Of a stretch of DNA of 64,000 nt, positions 1 to 11,912 are shown piece by piece (position 1 is the first letter of the stretch; each line of letters begins with the position of its first letter). The notes under the pieces are model-generated. The model was not told where the DNA came from, made no database searches, and saw nothing but the letters and a program-made list of their open reading frames with translations. The stretch spans positions 8,030,001 to 8,094,000 of the forward strand of contig CATNEN010000007.1 in assembly GCA_950097015.1 (NCBI GenBank). Direction: 5' to 3'. The stretch is from Macrostomum hystrix. Lineage: Eukaryota > Platyhelminthes > Macrostomidae. Position numbers and translations under genes: made by a program.

Positions 1-2430
1 GAGCTCCTGGGTGCTCGGGTTGCAGCGTGACCAGCTTCAACACTCTCTTTTGGCTACACTCGAGTCAGTCTGAGATCAGCCGAGAGGAAATAATCTGGCT
101 TTAGCCACTGAGCTCACGCCCGCTGTCGTTTTCCGTGCACATTTTTCTGTCTCGTCCAAACTAGCGAGTTCCGCATCTTTCTTGTCAATTATTAAAGCTG
201 AGACGGTGGAGAAGGCTTTGCTTCATCTGTCAAATGTCTGCCAAAATATGGATAATTGTTTTTTTCGCCTGGAATCTAACAGGCGGCTCTTAGATAGGGG
301 TTGCCGAAGCGAGTGTTTCCGAACAAGTCTCGCTGGTGGCTTTTACCCTATTCATTGCATTATCTAACTTACTCGACCTTTGGCAGTTCAATTCATTTTA
401 AGTAGTACAACAAGTCCTAATGAACCAATGTGGCGGAGCCATTTTTAGGAAGTGCGCCATAGATCCCAGACCGGATGATTCTGCTCCCAAAATTCTTCCC
501 CTCATCCTCTGTTAGACCATCTTAGTCCGCGCCAAGCTTCGATGATGGGCTCTCGCGAGAGTCAACATATGTTGCCTGTCTTCACTGTTGTCCTTCACCT
601 TCCTTCGCGTCCCTGCCCCATCTAGTCCATCCTCCATTCTCGCGTCCTTACCCTATCTTCCTTAATACGGCTGCTGCTGCTGCTGCTGGTTTTTCCCTTT
701 TTTCTTTCTCAGCCAGTCAAGGCTGTGTATGTGCCTGTCTGTTTTGTGCCAATTTCTGGCCGTCAGCTGGCTGCGGCCTTTTCTTCCACCATCCCTTGAG
801 AGGCGAGTCTTCGAGGTTGGTCATCTTGTATACACTGAGAATGATGGTGTGGTGGGATTTTCACCCCCTTACGGCATCGTGGCTTATCTCCCAGCCCGCT
901 GGCTGCTGGTCTGCGCTGTGGTGTATTGGGAGAGATGGTCCGCAACTAACAACTAGTCTAAACTTTTATCCTCTTTTCAAAAAGTTTTCCACCAGTGTTC
1001 CTCTGTCGATTGTCAGCCTGCCTGACAGGCCATGCTCCAGGCTCCCTTTCTTTCTTCTCTCCCCAATCCCCATTTTCCCATCAAGGTTCATCACTTTCAT
1101 TCTCCGGCTAGACGGAAGTCTGAAGTCATTCAAATTTAAATTGTTCGCATGATGCTGTTTTGTGCACATTTCCAATCCGGCACGCCCAAAAGCCGGGGCA
1201 ACTTTTGTCTTGGCTCCCGGGACCTGCTGCTGCTGCACCTTACAAAACGGGCTTGCACTATCTATTGATATATGCGGTAGTCTTACATGATGGTGAAAGT
1301 CTCACTTTGTGCACTTTTCTAAGTATAAGGGTCGTTTCATTTATTTGCATATTTTGAAAGTTTTTAGTGCATTTAACAAAATATGAATAATATATACTAC
1401 AGATAACAGGACATTTAAGATAGAGAAAATATATGAATTTAAAGTGAAGACAGAGAGACCAAACGCGGGAGATCAGGTGTTGGATGAGTCCGGATTTCGG
1501 AGCTTTCCTGGCCGAGCCCTTTGCTAAGATGCTCATTAGGTTATTACTCACCTCATTTTTTACCTTTTGTCCTCTGAAGTGCTCAGCAGTTCTGTCACAC
1601 AAAAGAGCATTTATGCAGCCCCGTCTGGGCTGCTCATGTCTGAACACCCTTGGATATATGAGCAGGGTATGAATTGGGAGAAACAAAGACGGTCCCATTT
1701 CGCTTTGACTCAGACAAGTCATCCTTCCCTCTGTGTCTCCCATTCAGTTCTCTTCGTTGTGCCAAAAAATTCAGTTTTTTTAAAGTGCATCATCATTGCT
1801 CTCCATTTGCTCCGGTCTGGGTGAATAAGAATGACTCATCCACTGTCGATTCCCTTTGAAGGCCGGAAGCCGACTGCCAATTTTATTCTGAATTATTTAC
1901 GGGCCGTTTCTGACTAGTTTAATCCATGCATTGTGCTCACGCTTGTGCTCATCCTTTGTTCTTGACTTCCCGGTGAGCCTGCTTTCACTGCTAGCGTTTT
2001 CCCTACTGTGGAAGTTTCTTCTTATTTTAATATCAGCAACGAGGCAATTTTAAATATTGATTTTCAAAGCACACTACTTATCCACTCGGTATCAGTAGTG
2101 AGCTACGTATTTTAAGTAAAACAATGTGATCAAAACAGACCGGCCGCGACCCTTCAGCCACCACCCCTTTTCGGACAGCCGCAGCCTAATTAAAGGGACA
2201 GCCGCGTGTCCACTTAACCCCCCCAGCTGCAGCTTATCTCCCTCTTGCATCACTGCCATGATTCCTTGGGCCAACAATAACTTCCTCCTAATCCCTTGTG
2301 TGCATTAATATGGCTTACATTCTCCGGTCGTAATGGCTGGATAAGAGCCTGGCTAAATGGAGTATGGGAGTAGATTATTCCGGCAGTCGATATGCGTCTT
2401 GCCTTTCTTACCCGCCCAGGATCACAGCCC
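1..2430. other. Intergenic sequence, no gene recognised
   Basis: No ORF here resembles a known protein. The open frames are short and lie on both strands. A short CTG/CAG run lies at about 670-688. Pieces of a gene ending to the left of the window, or of 5' untranslated sequence, cannot be excluded. Confidence 0.4.
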
Positions 2431-2459
2431 AGAGATCAGGCGTTTTTGTTATGACTGGT

Positions 2460-3545
2460 CCTGAGAGTGAGAGAGAGATTTGAGAGGCCAAGCCCCGCTT
2501 TCGCTTTTCTGGTCAGCCGCCCTCCAGACTTTTTCGGGCTCCGCTTTGACGCCTTGGCTGCCGACCGCTCTCTCCATGCTCCACCGCGTTCCTCTCCCAC
2601 TCTGCCTCTGAATTCTCTTTGCCCGCTTACACTTTCTGGATCCCTGGCTTGCCTCGCTTCCTTCTCCTCTTCCACGTGGCCCACCGGGAGGGAGGCAAAT
2701 TTTCGTCTCGGGGCCAATTTCTGTTGGAGGGGCCTCCTGCTCCTAGAAGTCCTGACCGTTGGAGCCGCAGCAAGGGAGTGCAGCCGGGGAGGGGGTTGGC
2801 CGACGTCTCTCTGGCGCTCGCACGCGCGGCGCAGTCATCATTTCGGTTGCACTCACATTGGGCAGTCCCAGACGCAGCAGCAGCGGCCGCCACCCGCGGT
2901 ATCCATTAATGCGGAATGCCTTGCAGCGCCAACCAGCGGCTGCTGACCGCCTCTCTCCTTGCCCAGTTTTCTCCCAATCCTATCCATCTCTCATCTGGCT
3001 GTAAAGTATGCCCGCCTCCGTCTGTCTGTCTCTTTCTCTCTCCCTCCTCGTCTCTCTCAGTCCGCGTCTTCGCCTTCGTCTCTGCTCCTTGCCCAACTTT
3101 TCTCTGCGTTTTGGCCCGCCTCGGATCGGATCGGCATCGCGGCTGAGCGGGGTGGGGAGGCGGAGGAACTGAGGAGGCCGAGGGCGCGGGCCGCGTGTGT
3201 GCGGTTGCTTGTCTGTGGGCCGCTGTTTAAGAGGGAGTTGCGTGTGCGAGCAGCCGATTGCTTTTGCTACACGCCAGTCAAGGCTAAGGCGACTTCGGCC
3301 CCCTGCCTCACCAACCCCTGCTTCATCCCGCCACCACCCAGAATTTGTGGATTGAGCTTTCGCCCCCGCGTATTGGCGGTGTTGGCCGCCAAGTCCCTTG
3401 CCGGCACACCCCTGGCCTGTCTGGGTCAGGCCCGGTTCTGCGGCCTACCAACGCCCCCTCAAGCCCCAGTAATCGAATAACACCCCCCTGCCAGACCGAC
3501 TCTCTATTCAGTCCAGCCGCCTCGTAAAGATTCTGCTGAGCAATT
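2460..3545 (+). promoter_or_regulatory. GC-rich candidate promoter / 5' UTR region of the PCTAIRE kinase
   Basis: This stretch is clearly richer in GC and CpG than its AT-rich flanks and has long pyrimidine tracts (about 2940-3110). It lies just upstream of the first recognised kinase exon. I see no TATA box and no exon with a clear ATG that joins in phase to the exon at 3762. The call rests only on composition and position. Confidence 0.3.
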
Positions 3546-3761
3546 TTTTACGCCCTGTGTTCCAGGTCACTATTCTGAGCATGATTTGCGATTACGTCAG
3601 TTTATTATTCTGCGATCGATTGTTTTATTCCTCGTCTGAGTCAACTAGCTTTGTGTCCTCCGGTGAGGACTATATTGGAGATATTTTCATGCTTACTGGT
3701 ACTTTCCGCTTGCTGTTTTTCAGTTGTTTTCTTAACGCACTCCGCTACTTCCGTTTCGCAG

Positions 3762-5629
3762 CGCCCACTCTCTACTCAGATGGCGGCGGGGCAGCTTCGG
3801 GGCACGCAGTTGCTGACGGGCTGCACTACGCCTGCAGCGACCTGGCCCATCAGCAGCAGCAGCAGCTCAGGCGACACCTGCCGCCTCACCTGTGCCAGCC
3901 CCATCAGCAGCTGGTTGTGAATTCTTCCGGCCACGCCCAGCTGTTCCACCAGCATTCTCCAGCCAATATTCAGCAACAGCAGCAGCAGGTTCATTATGCC
4001 TGCGCCTCTGTACTTCAGAATGGGGCAGCTGTAAAATTTAGACGAAATCAGCAGCAGCAGCAGCAGGCGAACAATCATCTTCAGAATGGTGGCGGAGACG
4101 CAGCTTCCAAGCGGCTGTCACTGCCGGCTCCCGCACACTATTGGGTGCAGCAGCAGAACGGTCGCAGCGCTTCGCCAGCCTGCGGCGGCAGCGGCAACGG
4201 TGGCTCCCCGACGCCTTTGTTCTCCGACTTGCTGGCGTTGAGTAAGAGGGATCGGCGCAGCTCCCTGGCTGACATCGGCTTCGGCAAGATTACCTCTTAT
4301 AGGAAGCTGGATAAGCTGGGACAGGTGAGTGAGCCGAGCCAGGGCTTGCCGTGTCATCAAGTAATTTATTCCACGTTTCGCAAGTAAACACACTAGTTCC
4401 AGTCCAGGTGTCACAGGTAAACACACTAGTTCCAGTCCAGGTGTCACAGGTAAACACACTAGTTCCAGTTCAGGTGTCACAGGTAAACACACTAGTTCCA
4501 GTCCAGGTGTCACAGGTAAACACACTAGTTCCAGTCCAGGTGTCACAGGTAAACACACTAGTTCCAGTCCAGGTGTCACAGGTAAACACACTAGTTCCAG
4601 TCCAGGTGTCACAGGTAAACACACTAGTTCCAGTTCAGGTGTCACAGGTAAACACACTAGTTCCAGTTCAGGTGTCACAGGTAAACACACTAGTTCCAGT
4701 CCAGGTGTCACAGGTAAACACACATCTCACAGTCCAGGTGTCACAGGGTAGCACTGCTTCCAGTCTAGCTGAGCATTAAAAACTCGCGTCTTTAATCCCA
4801 CCCCATCCACTCGCAGGGCACCTACGCCACTGTCTACCGTGGCAAGTCGCTGCTGACGGACTCCCTGGTGGCGCTAAAAGAGATCCGACTGGAGCACGAC
4901 GAGGGCGCGCCCTGCACCGCCATTCGAGAGGGTGAGAGAAAATTGCCGATTATAGATAGACTCATCGTCGGAATAAGAATTCACACCTGAATTCAATTCA
5001 GGCTAGCAAGTCTTGTAATATGTTAATTTCATTTACTACCTGTCGCTGCGCAGTTAGGTGAAACATACGAAGTAGATGTGGCTGGATCAGTTTAGAAAAT
5101 GCAATTCAATTGCAATTAAAGAATTTGCTTCTGACCCGTTTTCCGCTTGCACAATGCATTGCTACCTATCCCCTTAATTTTGAATTGTGTATCACCCTGA
5201 CTCCTTGTTTCAGTCTCCCTGCTGAGGGACCTGAAGCACGCCAACATTGTCACCTTGCACGACATCATTCACACCGACAAGTCGCTCACGCTGGTCTTCG
5301 AGTATTTAGTGAGTCTGACAGTCTGTCTGTTCGCCTGACTGCCTGTCTGTCTGTCAGTCTGTATTGGGTATCTGTCTGTCTGTCTGTCTGTATTGGGTAT
5401 CTGTCTGTCTGTCTGTCTGTATTGGGTGTCTGTCTGTCTGTCAGTCTGTATTGGGTGTCTGTCTGTCTGTCAGCACAGTCTGTCTGTATTGGGTGTCTGT
5501 CTGTCAGCACAGTCTGTCTGTTCGCCTGACTGCCTTCTGTCTGTCAGTCTGAATTGGGTGTCTGTCTGTCTGTCAGCACAGTCTGTCTGTACTGGGTGTC
5601 GGTCTGTCTGTCTGTCTTTCGGTATTGGG

Positions 5630-5672
<43 letters not shown>

Positions 5673-8600
5673 ACTGGGTGTCTGTCTGTCTGTCACGCAC
5701 CTCACACCGGCCCTTACCCGCAGGACAAAGACCTGAAGCAGTGCCTGGAGGAGTGCAGCGGTCTTCTGCATGAGGGCAATGTGCGCCTCTACCTGTACCA
5801 GCTACTGCGCGGCCTCGAGTACTGCCACCGGCGCCGCTACCTTCACCGGGATCTGAAGCCGCAGAATATCCTGCTCAACCAGCGCGGCGAACTCAAACTG
5901 GCCGACTTCGGCCTCGCCAGAGCGAACTCCGTGCCGTCCAAGACCTACTCAAACGAGGTGTGCACCCTTTGGTACCGGCCAGCCGATGTGTTGCTAGGCA
6001 ACACCGAGTACAGCACACACATCGACCTGTGGGGCGTCGGCGCGATATTCTTCGAGATGATCACCGGGCGGCCAATGTTCCCCGGCTCCACGGTTGAGGA
6101 GCAACTGCAGCTCATCTTCCGCACACTGGGTTAGTCTGAATCGGTGCTGGGTGGCTGACGTACGAGCGTAATCACGACTTTATGGATTTCTACCTGATAC
6201 AGAAATCAATCAGTTTGGCCTGATATAGCAGCTAGAATCCGAACATATATTCATCCTATATTCTTCGTTCGATACCTCAATCGCTACCAATCATTTCATC
6301 TAGTATTTTTCGTTCGATACCTGAATCGATACCAATCGTTTCATCCAGTATTTTTCGCTCGATATCTCAATGGATACCAAATATTCTTGGATGCCTCAAT
6401 ATTTCTGTCTCCAGGCAGCCCAACAGAGGAGAGCTGGCCTGGCTGCGAGGCCAACCAGCAACTGCGCGGCTACAACTTCCCGCACTGGCTGGGCATGGAC
6501 CTGAAGTCGGTGGCGCCCAGGCTGAGCCCCGCAGGCCAGGACCTCATGCGGCAGCTGCTGCGCTACCAGGCCAATAGGCGCATCTCGGCTGAGAAGGCCA
6601 AGCTGCATCCGTACTTTATGCAATTCCTGCCCGCCATTCTCAACGACCTGCCGGACAGTGAGTTGAAGTGAATGATGTCATGAGTTCGAATACTGAGCAT
6701 TGGGTCTTGAGCAACCAGGTCTGAATGCTGTGGCTGGGTAGCTAGTGGGTGAGTCGGATGGGTAGCTAGTGGGTGAGTCGGGTGGGTAGCTAGTGGATGA
6801 GTCGGGTGGGTAGCTAGTGGGTGAGTCGGGTGGGTAGCTAGTGGGTGAGTCGGGTGGGTAGCTAATGGGTGAGTCGGGTGGGTAGCTAGTGGGTGAGTCG
6901 GGTGGGTAGCTAGTGGGTGAGTCGGGTGGGTAGCTAGTGGGTGAGTCGGGTGGGTAGCTAGTGGGTGAGTCGGGTGGGTAGCTAGTGGGTGAGTCGGGTG
7001 GGTAGCTAGTGGTTGAGTCGGATGGGTAGCTAGTGGGTGAGTCGGGTGGGTAGCTAGTGGGTGAGTCGGGTGGGTAGCTAGTGGGTGAGTCGGGTGGGTA
7101 GCTAGTGGGTGAGTCGGGTGGGTAGCTAGTGGGTGAGTCGGGTGGGTAGCTAGTGGGTGAGTCGGGTGGGTAGCGAGTGGGTGAGTCAGGTGGGTAGCTA
7201 GTGGGTGAGTCAGGTGGGTAGCTAGTGGGTGAGTCGGGTGGGTAGCTAGTGGGTGAGTCGGGTGGGTAGCTAGTGGATGAGTCGGGTGGGTAGCTAGTGG
7301 GTGAGTCGGGTGGGTAGCTAGTGGGTGAGTCGGGTGGGTAGCTAATGGGTGAGTCGGTGGGTAGCTAGTGGGTGAGTCGGGTGGGTAGCTAGTGGGTGAG
7401 TCGGGTGGGTAGCTAGTGGGTGAGTCGGGTGGGTAGCTAGTGGGTGAGTCGGGTGGGTAGCTAGTGGGTGAGTCGGGTGGGTAGCTAGTGGTTGAGTCGG
7501 ATGGGTAGCTAGTGGGTGAGTCGGGTGGGTAGCTAGTGGGTGAGTCGGGTGGGTAGCTAGTGGGTGAGTCGGGTGGGTAGCTAGTGGGTGAGTCGGGTGG
7601 GTAGCTAGTGGGTGAGTCGGGTGGGTAGCTAGTGGGTGAGTCGGGTGGGTAGCGAGTGGGTGAGTCAGGTGGGTAGCTAGTGGGTGAGTCAGGTGGGTAG
7701 CTAGTGGGTGAGTCGGGTGGGTAGCTAGTGGGTGAGTCGGGTGGGTAGCTAGTGGGTGAGTCGGATGGGTAGCTAGTGGGTGAGTCGGATGGGTAGCTAG
7801 TGGGTGAGTCGGGTGGGTAGCTAGTGGGTGAGTCGGGTGGGTAGCTAGTGGGTGAGTCGGGTGGGTAGCTAGTGGGTGAGTCGGGTGGGTAGCTAGTGGG
7901 TGAGTCGGGTGGGTAGCGAGTGGGTGAGTCGGGTGGGTCTAATTACACTGCTCAGATGTAGGTAGTTAACCGTTTGCTTTAAGTTTCGCCAATAACAGTG
8001 CCCACTCCACCCCTGTTTGCAGCCTCCTCAATCTTTGAGATTCCTGGCGTGTGCCTGTACGCGAACCCCGTGCCGCACTGCCGCGCCCCGCCCAGCTGCA
8101 GTGCCGTCTTGCCCGGTGAGCTCAATGGATTTCTGAATCATTGTGTCACAGTGTCAGGAACTTCAATGCTGATTTATGTTAGACCGAGGGTTCTAAGTTC
8201 TCTATGAGATGGCGGTTCAAGCCAACGATCAAACAGTCTTTCACTGGCATTTCCGTTGATCATGTCAGTACAGCTGCGGATTGCGTCATTACCAAACATA
8301 ACCATCTATTTTAAATAAATCTCACGCTACTTAAGTTTTCTAAGTTTCCTACACCGATATAAGTAGTAAAAAGAGAATTTTTTGTCGATTGTCTTGTTTT
8401 TTCGCTCTAAAGTTATCATTTGGTTGATCAAAATACTTTAAAGTGAGCGTTGCCAACGATACTACTTTGATGAGTAGTTCTCAACTGAGCATTGCCCACT
8501 CCCGTGACTTTGCGTACATAGTGTCCGAGTCAGCTGACTGCATCGCCTAGGCCCGCGCTGGCCCTGGCGCCCTCAACCCCACCACTGCTCCTGCTGCGCA

Positions 8601-10803
8601 CACCTGTGCTTCGAACAGATATTTGTCTTTCACATCGGCGCCGCACAAGCTAATGCTTTTTTACATCTATTCATCTTCCAACAAGTATTTTACAACAGTT
8701 GGGTAAATTACTTATTGCAGATGGCTACTAAATTTATTTGCACCGTGTGTGCATTACGCTTCCGCGTCAGATACGAATGCATGCTGCCTCACTACAATAG
8801 CCATTCGAATAATAGCAGTGGATTTCCTAGCTTCTATCTGTGCGCACCGCAGTCGTATTAGAAAGTTCCGGTTGAATTCCATTCGCAGTTTCAGTTGGTT
8901 TGCTCATTCGGGTGCTGGTTTTTTGTTGCGTGTGTGCAGTTTCTTGCTATTTCGTTATACTTTGTGCGTTAGTTGGATTGCTTTAATTTAGAATTGGTTA
9001 ATTTTTGGTCCTCACACAATTCACGGGGAATGTAGTCGGGGGGGGCATTTATCATGCCTTTAATGTGAAAGCTTAGTACTGCAATGGATGCATCAGTATT
9101 GGAGAGGGGTGGTTGTATGCAGAGTGAGGTGGGTGTCTGCGGGGTGAGGTGGGTGCATGCAGAGTGAGGTGGGTGTATGCAGAGTGAGGTGGGTGTATGC
9201 AGAGTGAGGTGGGTGTATGCAGAGTGAGGTGGGTGTCTGCGGAGTGAGTTGAGTGTCTTTGGAGTGAGGTGGGTGTCTGTGGAGTGAGGTGGGTGTCTGT
9301 GGAGTGAGGTGGGTGTCTGTGAAGTGAGGTGGGTGTCTGTGGAGTGAGGTGGGTGTCTGGAGTGAGGTGGGTGTCTGTGGAGTGAGGTGGGTGTCTGTGG
9401 AGTGAGGTGGGTGTCTGTGGAGTGAGGTGGGTGTCTCTGAAGTGAGGTGGGTGTCTGCGAGTCTGATAAGTGTATCATTAAACGTGGTAAAGTCTTGCCA
9501 GAAGGTCATGCCTTCCTATGTTTGGTTGGGGAAGCAAAGGGACCCCATCAGGAAGCAGACTTGTCAAACTGCCGCTCAAACTATCACTGGAAACACGGAT
9601 TGACTTAGATGCACTGCGAATCTTTTTTAATTTATTCAGCTTTTCGCAAATATTTTATGTGCCCCCTTGAAAGTTTAATTTTTATGAATACCTCGCGTTG
9701 TTTAGCTCCTTTGATTTTTGGGGAATCTTTCTTGTTCATCAGAGAATAGTCCTTCTTCACTGTTTACCTTGACTAAGAGGCTACATCTTACCAGTCTAAA
9801 CCTTTTTTGTTTCTGGCAGTAAAATTACATCGTGGCGTTAGCTGTAATGTCCAATTAATCATGCATATTTACTATACTTAGATAAATAATGCTTTCTTTG
9901 CCCTGAAAATATAACTACTTTTTTAATTGGTAAATGTAGATAGCTTCAGCTTCGCCACAGATTTTGCATGCATCAGTTGGCGATTAGCAATAAGAATTGA
10001 CGCTTAGCTCGTTGTTATCATATCGTTATGCGATTCCCTTTTTACCTATGTCCACACAGTCTTGGGTGTCAATTAGTGTCAGTTAGCTCTTGGAGATTTT
10101 TCGCCTAAATCTGTGGGTGTGGGGTGAGTGGATGGATGGGAGTGAGGTGGATGCATCGGAGTGAGGTGGGTGCATCGGAGTGAGGTGGATGCATCGGAGT
10201 GAGGTGGGTGAATCCGAGTGAGGTGGGTGCATTGAAGTGAGGTGGGTGCATCGGAGTGAGGTGGGTGCATCCGAGTGAGGTGGATGCATCGGAGTGAGGT
10301 GGGTGCATCGGAGTGAGGTGGGTGCATCGGAGTGAGGTGGGTGCATCGGAGTGAGGTGGATGCATCGGAGTGAGGTGGGTGCATCGGAGTGAGGTGGGTG
10401 CATCGGAGTGAGGTGGGTGCATCCGAGTGAGGTGGGTGCATCGGAAATTGGGTGAGAGTTTAGTTTTTAAGTAGCTTTTGGAGAAAATTTCATTATTTGT
10501 CTAGCTTTATTTGCCTGTTTCTAGCGAGGTATTTAGTCACACCAAAGGCAGCTGGCTACGTAACTGCCTTATCGCAGTCTTAAAATTGAAAAGCTGCTTC
10601 TTTGTATCGCGTTATCTTGGCCTCTCTACAATTTGATTTGCCTGTATAAGCGTAACAGTCAGACTACACATTTTTTTTAATCGAGCTTTCGCATTTTTTT
10701 AAAAATTATTTTGTATTAACAGCTTTCAATGTATGTTAATCTTTATTCTTGGACATTATTCTGGCTTATTTCAGACAAGCGTCGACAATCAATGCTGTTT
10801 TGA
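3762..10803 (+). CDS. CDK17: PCTAIRE-type cyclin-dependent kinase (CDK16/17/18 group), 5'-incomplete, 7 exons
   Basis: Serine/threonine kinase of the PCTAIRE family; relatives are activated by cyclin Y or related cyclins and act in vesicle traffic, neurite growth and spermatogenesis. Exons: 3762-4324, 4817-4931, 5214-5308, 5724-6129, 6415-6657, 8023-8115, 10775-10803. All junctions keep phase and give about 513 residues. A Gln-rich N-terminal part carries KRLSLPA and the [12 protein letters not shown] motif, a probable PKA site as in the vertebrate proteins. Then come [12 protein letters not shown] (Glu to Gln in the Gly-loop), VALKEIR, the diagnostic [31 protein letters not shown] and LPDTSSIF. 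The tail KRRQSMLF resembles CDK17. The first exon opens behind an acceptor with two bases of a codon, so the start codon lies in an unseen upstream exon. Introns hold arrays at 4382, 5310, 6725, 9108 and 10128. The family is certain; the CDK17 symbol is best fit. Confidence 0.9.
4382..4746 (+). repeat. 33-bp minisatellite, about 11 copies, in kinase intron 1
   Basis: The unit contains AAACACACTAGTTCCAGT followed by CCAGGTGTCACAGGT. It starts about 57 bp after the exon 3762-4324 donor. Each unit carries TCACAG followed by GTAAAC, so it looks at once like an acceptor and a donor on the sense strand. The period is a multiple of three and makes spurious ORFs on both strands. Confidence 0.95.
5310..5697 (+). 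repeat. Compound GTCT tetranucleotide repeat in kinase intron 3
   Basis: Runs of GTCT/CTGT alternate with ATTGGGTGT and CAGCACA blocks. The repeat begins right at the donor of exon 5214-5308 and stops about 25 bp before the acceptor of exon 5724, so it fills nearly the whole intron. Confidence 0.95.
5724..6129 (+). CDS. CDK17: PCTAIRE kinase catalytic-core exon
   Basis: Largest kinase-domain exon. It opens with [11 protein letters not shown] behind a TTACCCGCAG acceptor and ends in phase 1 before GTTAGT. It encodes the HRDLKPQN catalytic loop, the DFG magnesium site, the activation segment ending in [10 protein letters not shown] and the [10 protein letters not shown] helix. Pro to Ala in WYRPxD is a small departure from the vertebrate proteins. 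It belongs to the gene entry 3762-10803. Confidence 0.93.
6725..7938 (+). repeat. 24-bp G-rich minisatellite, about 50 copies, in kinase intron 5
   Basis: The unit is built from GGGTGAGTCGGGTGGG and TAGCTAGT. A rare variant (GCGAGTGGGTGAGTCAGG) recurs at 7173 and 7652, so there is a higher-order period of 479 bp (20 units less one base). The sense strand holds four or more G-triplets per unit pair and a GTGAGT donor-like core in every unit. Confidence 0.96.
8553..8861 (+). other. Open frame behind a possible acceptor inside the kinase's last intron (doubtful)
   Basis: After CGCCTAG at 8552, a frame continuing the phase of exon 8023-8115 stays open for about 100 codons. It includes [12 protein letters not shown] and a later HYNSH, a loose zinc-finger-like CxxC...HxxxH. 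Spacing and composition are poor and the next-frame alternative is equally open. It could be an alternative 3' end of the kinase or chance. Confidence 0.15.
9108..9462 (+). repeat. 18-20-bp minisatellite with GTGAGGTGGGTGT core
   Basis: Units of the type GTGAGGTGGGTGTCTGTGGA, with variants reading GTATGCAGA in the first half. It lies in the last intron of the PCTAIRE kinase. The core recurs in several unrelated arrays of this window. Confidence 0.95.
10128..10446 (+). repeat. 19-bp minisatellite with GTGAGGTGGGTGCATC core
   Basis: Regular units of GTGAGGTGGGTGCATCGGA, some with GGATG instead of GGGTG. It is only 330 bp before the terminal kinase exon. All three minus-strand frames are open for about 105-120 codons, which reflects the repeat and not a gene. 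Confidence 0.95.
10775..10803 (+). CDS. CDK17: Terminal 29-nt exon of the PCTAIRE kinase
   Basis: Behind the acceptor CTTATTTCAG the sequence reads DKRRQSMLF and then TGA. The first two bases complete the split codon left by the exon ending at 8115 (G plus AC gives Asp). The tail RRQSMLF is what I recall for vertebrate CDK17, which makes chance unlikely even for such a short exon. It is separated from the previous exon by 2.66 kb containing two minisatellites. Confidence 0.72.
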
Positions 10804-11036
10804 GGGCCGCCTGAGGTGCTCTCCTAGCAATGGTCAAGATTTAACTATCGGGATCGGCTTCCACTGGCTTTGCCTGCCACGCCTGACTGCTTTGACAAGG
10901 ATTTCGGCCACTGTTTATCTTTTTTGGCAGCACTAGTTTGCTGCCCTACTGTCTTGTAAAAATCAGATTGACACTGACCTACAGTTCTGTATCCTAAGAA
11001 GATTTTACCATACCACCTTTTTATAATTAAACCTTA

Positions 11037-11912
11037 ATCGACAGAAAGCTAAGGGGTTTGAGGCTAATCAAAAGAAAGCTAAGGGGTTTGAGGCTAATCG
11101 ACAGAAAGCTAAGGGGTTTGAGGCTAATCGACAGAAAGCTAAGGGGTTTGATGCTAATCGACAGAAAGCTAAGGGGTTTGATGCTAATCGACAGAAAGCT
11201 AAGGGGTTTGAGGCTAATCGACAGAAAGCTAAGGGGTTTGATGCTAATCGACAGAAAGCTAAGGGGTTTGAGGCTAATCGACAGAAAGCTAAAGGGTTTG
11301 AGGCTAATCGACAGAAAGCTAAGGGGTTTGAGGCTAATCGACAGAAAGCTAAGGGGTTTGAGGCTAATCAAAAGAAAGCTAAGGGGTTTGAGGCTAATCG
11401 ACAGAAAGCTAAGGGGTTTGAGGCTAATCGACAGAAAGCTAAGGGGTTTGAGGCTAATCAAAAGAAAGCTAAGGGGTTTGAGGCTAATCGACAGAAAGCT
11501 AAGGGGTTTGATGCTAATCGACAGAAAGCTAAGGGGTTTGATGCTAATCGACAGAAAGCTAAGGGGTTTGAGGCTAATCGACAGAAAGCTAAGGGGTTTG
11601 AGGCTAATCGACAGAAAGCTAAGGGGTTTGAGGCTAATCGACAGAAAGCTAAGGGGTTTGATGCTAATCGACAGAAAGCTAAGGGGTTTGATGCTAATCG
11701 ACAGAAAGCTAAGGGGTTTGAGGCTAATCGACAGAAAGCTAAGGGGTTTGATGCTAATCGACAGAAAGCTAAGGGGTTTGAGGCTAATCGACAGAAAGCT
11801 AAGGGGTTTGAGGCTAATCGACAGAAAGCTAAGGGGTTTGAGGCTAATCGACAGAAAGCTAAGGGGTTTGAGGCTAATCGACAGAAAGCTAAGGGGTTTG
11901 AGGCTAACTGAT
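11037..11912 (+). repeat. 30-bp minisatellite, about 29 copies
   Basis: Near-identical units made of CGACAGAAAGCTAAGGGG and TTTGAGGCTAAT. The only recurrent variants are ATGC for AGGC and CAAAAG for CGACAG. It lies downstream of the PCTAIRE kinase. The exact multiple of three yields open frames of about 300 codons on both strands (KLRGLRLIDR and KPLSFLSISL); neither should be taken as protein. Confidence 0.97.

Noticed and set aside
3557-3761. N-terminal extension of the PCTAIRE kinase upstream of 3762
   Set aside because: The frame is open but reads as hydrophobic, AT-rich sequence and ends in a good acceptor (TTTCGCAG), so it is taken as intron.
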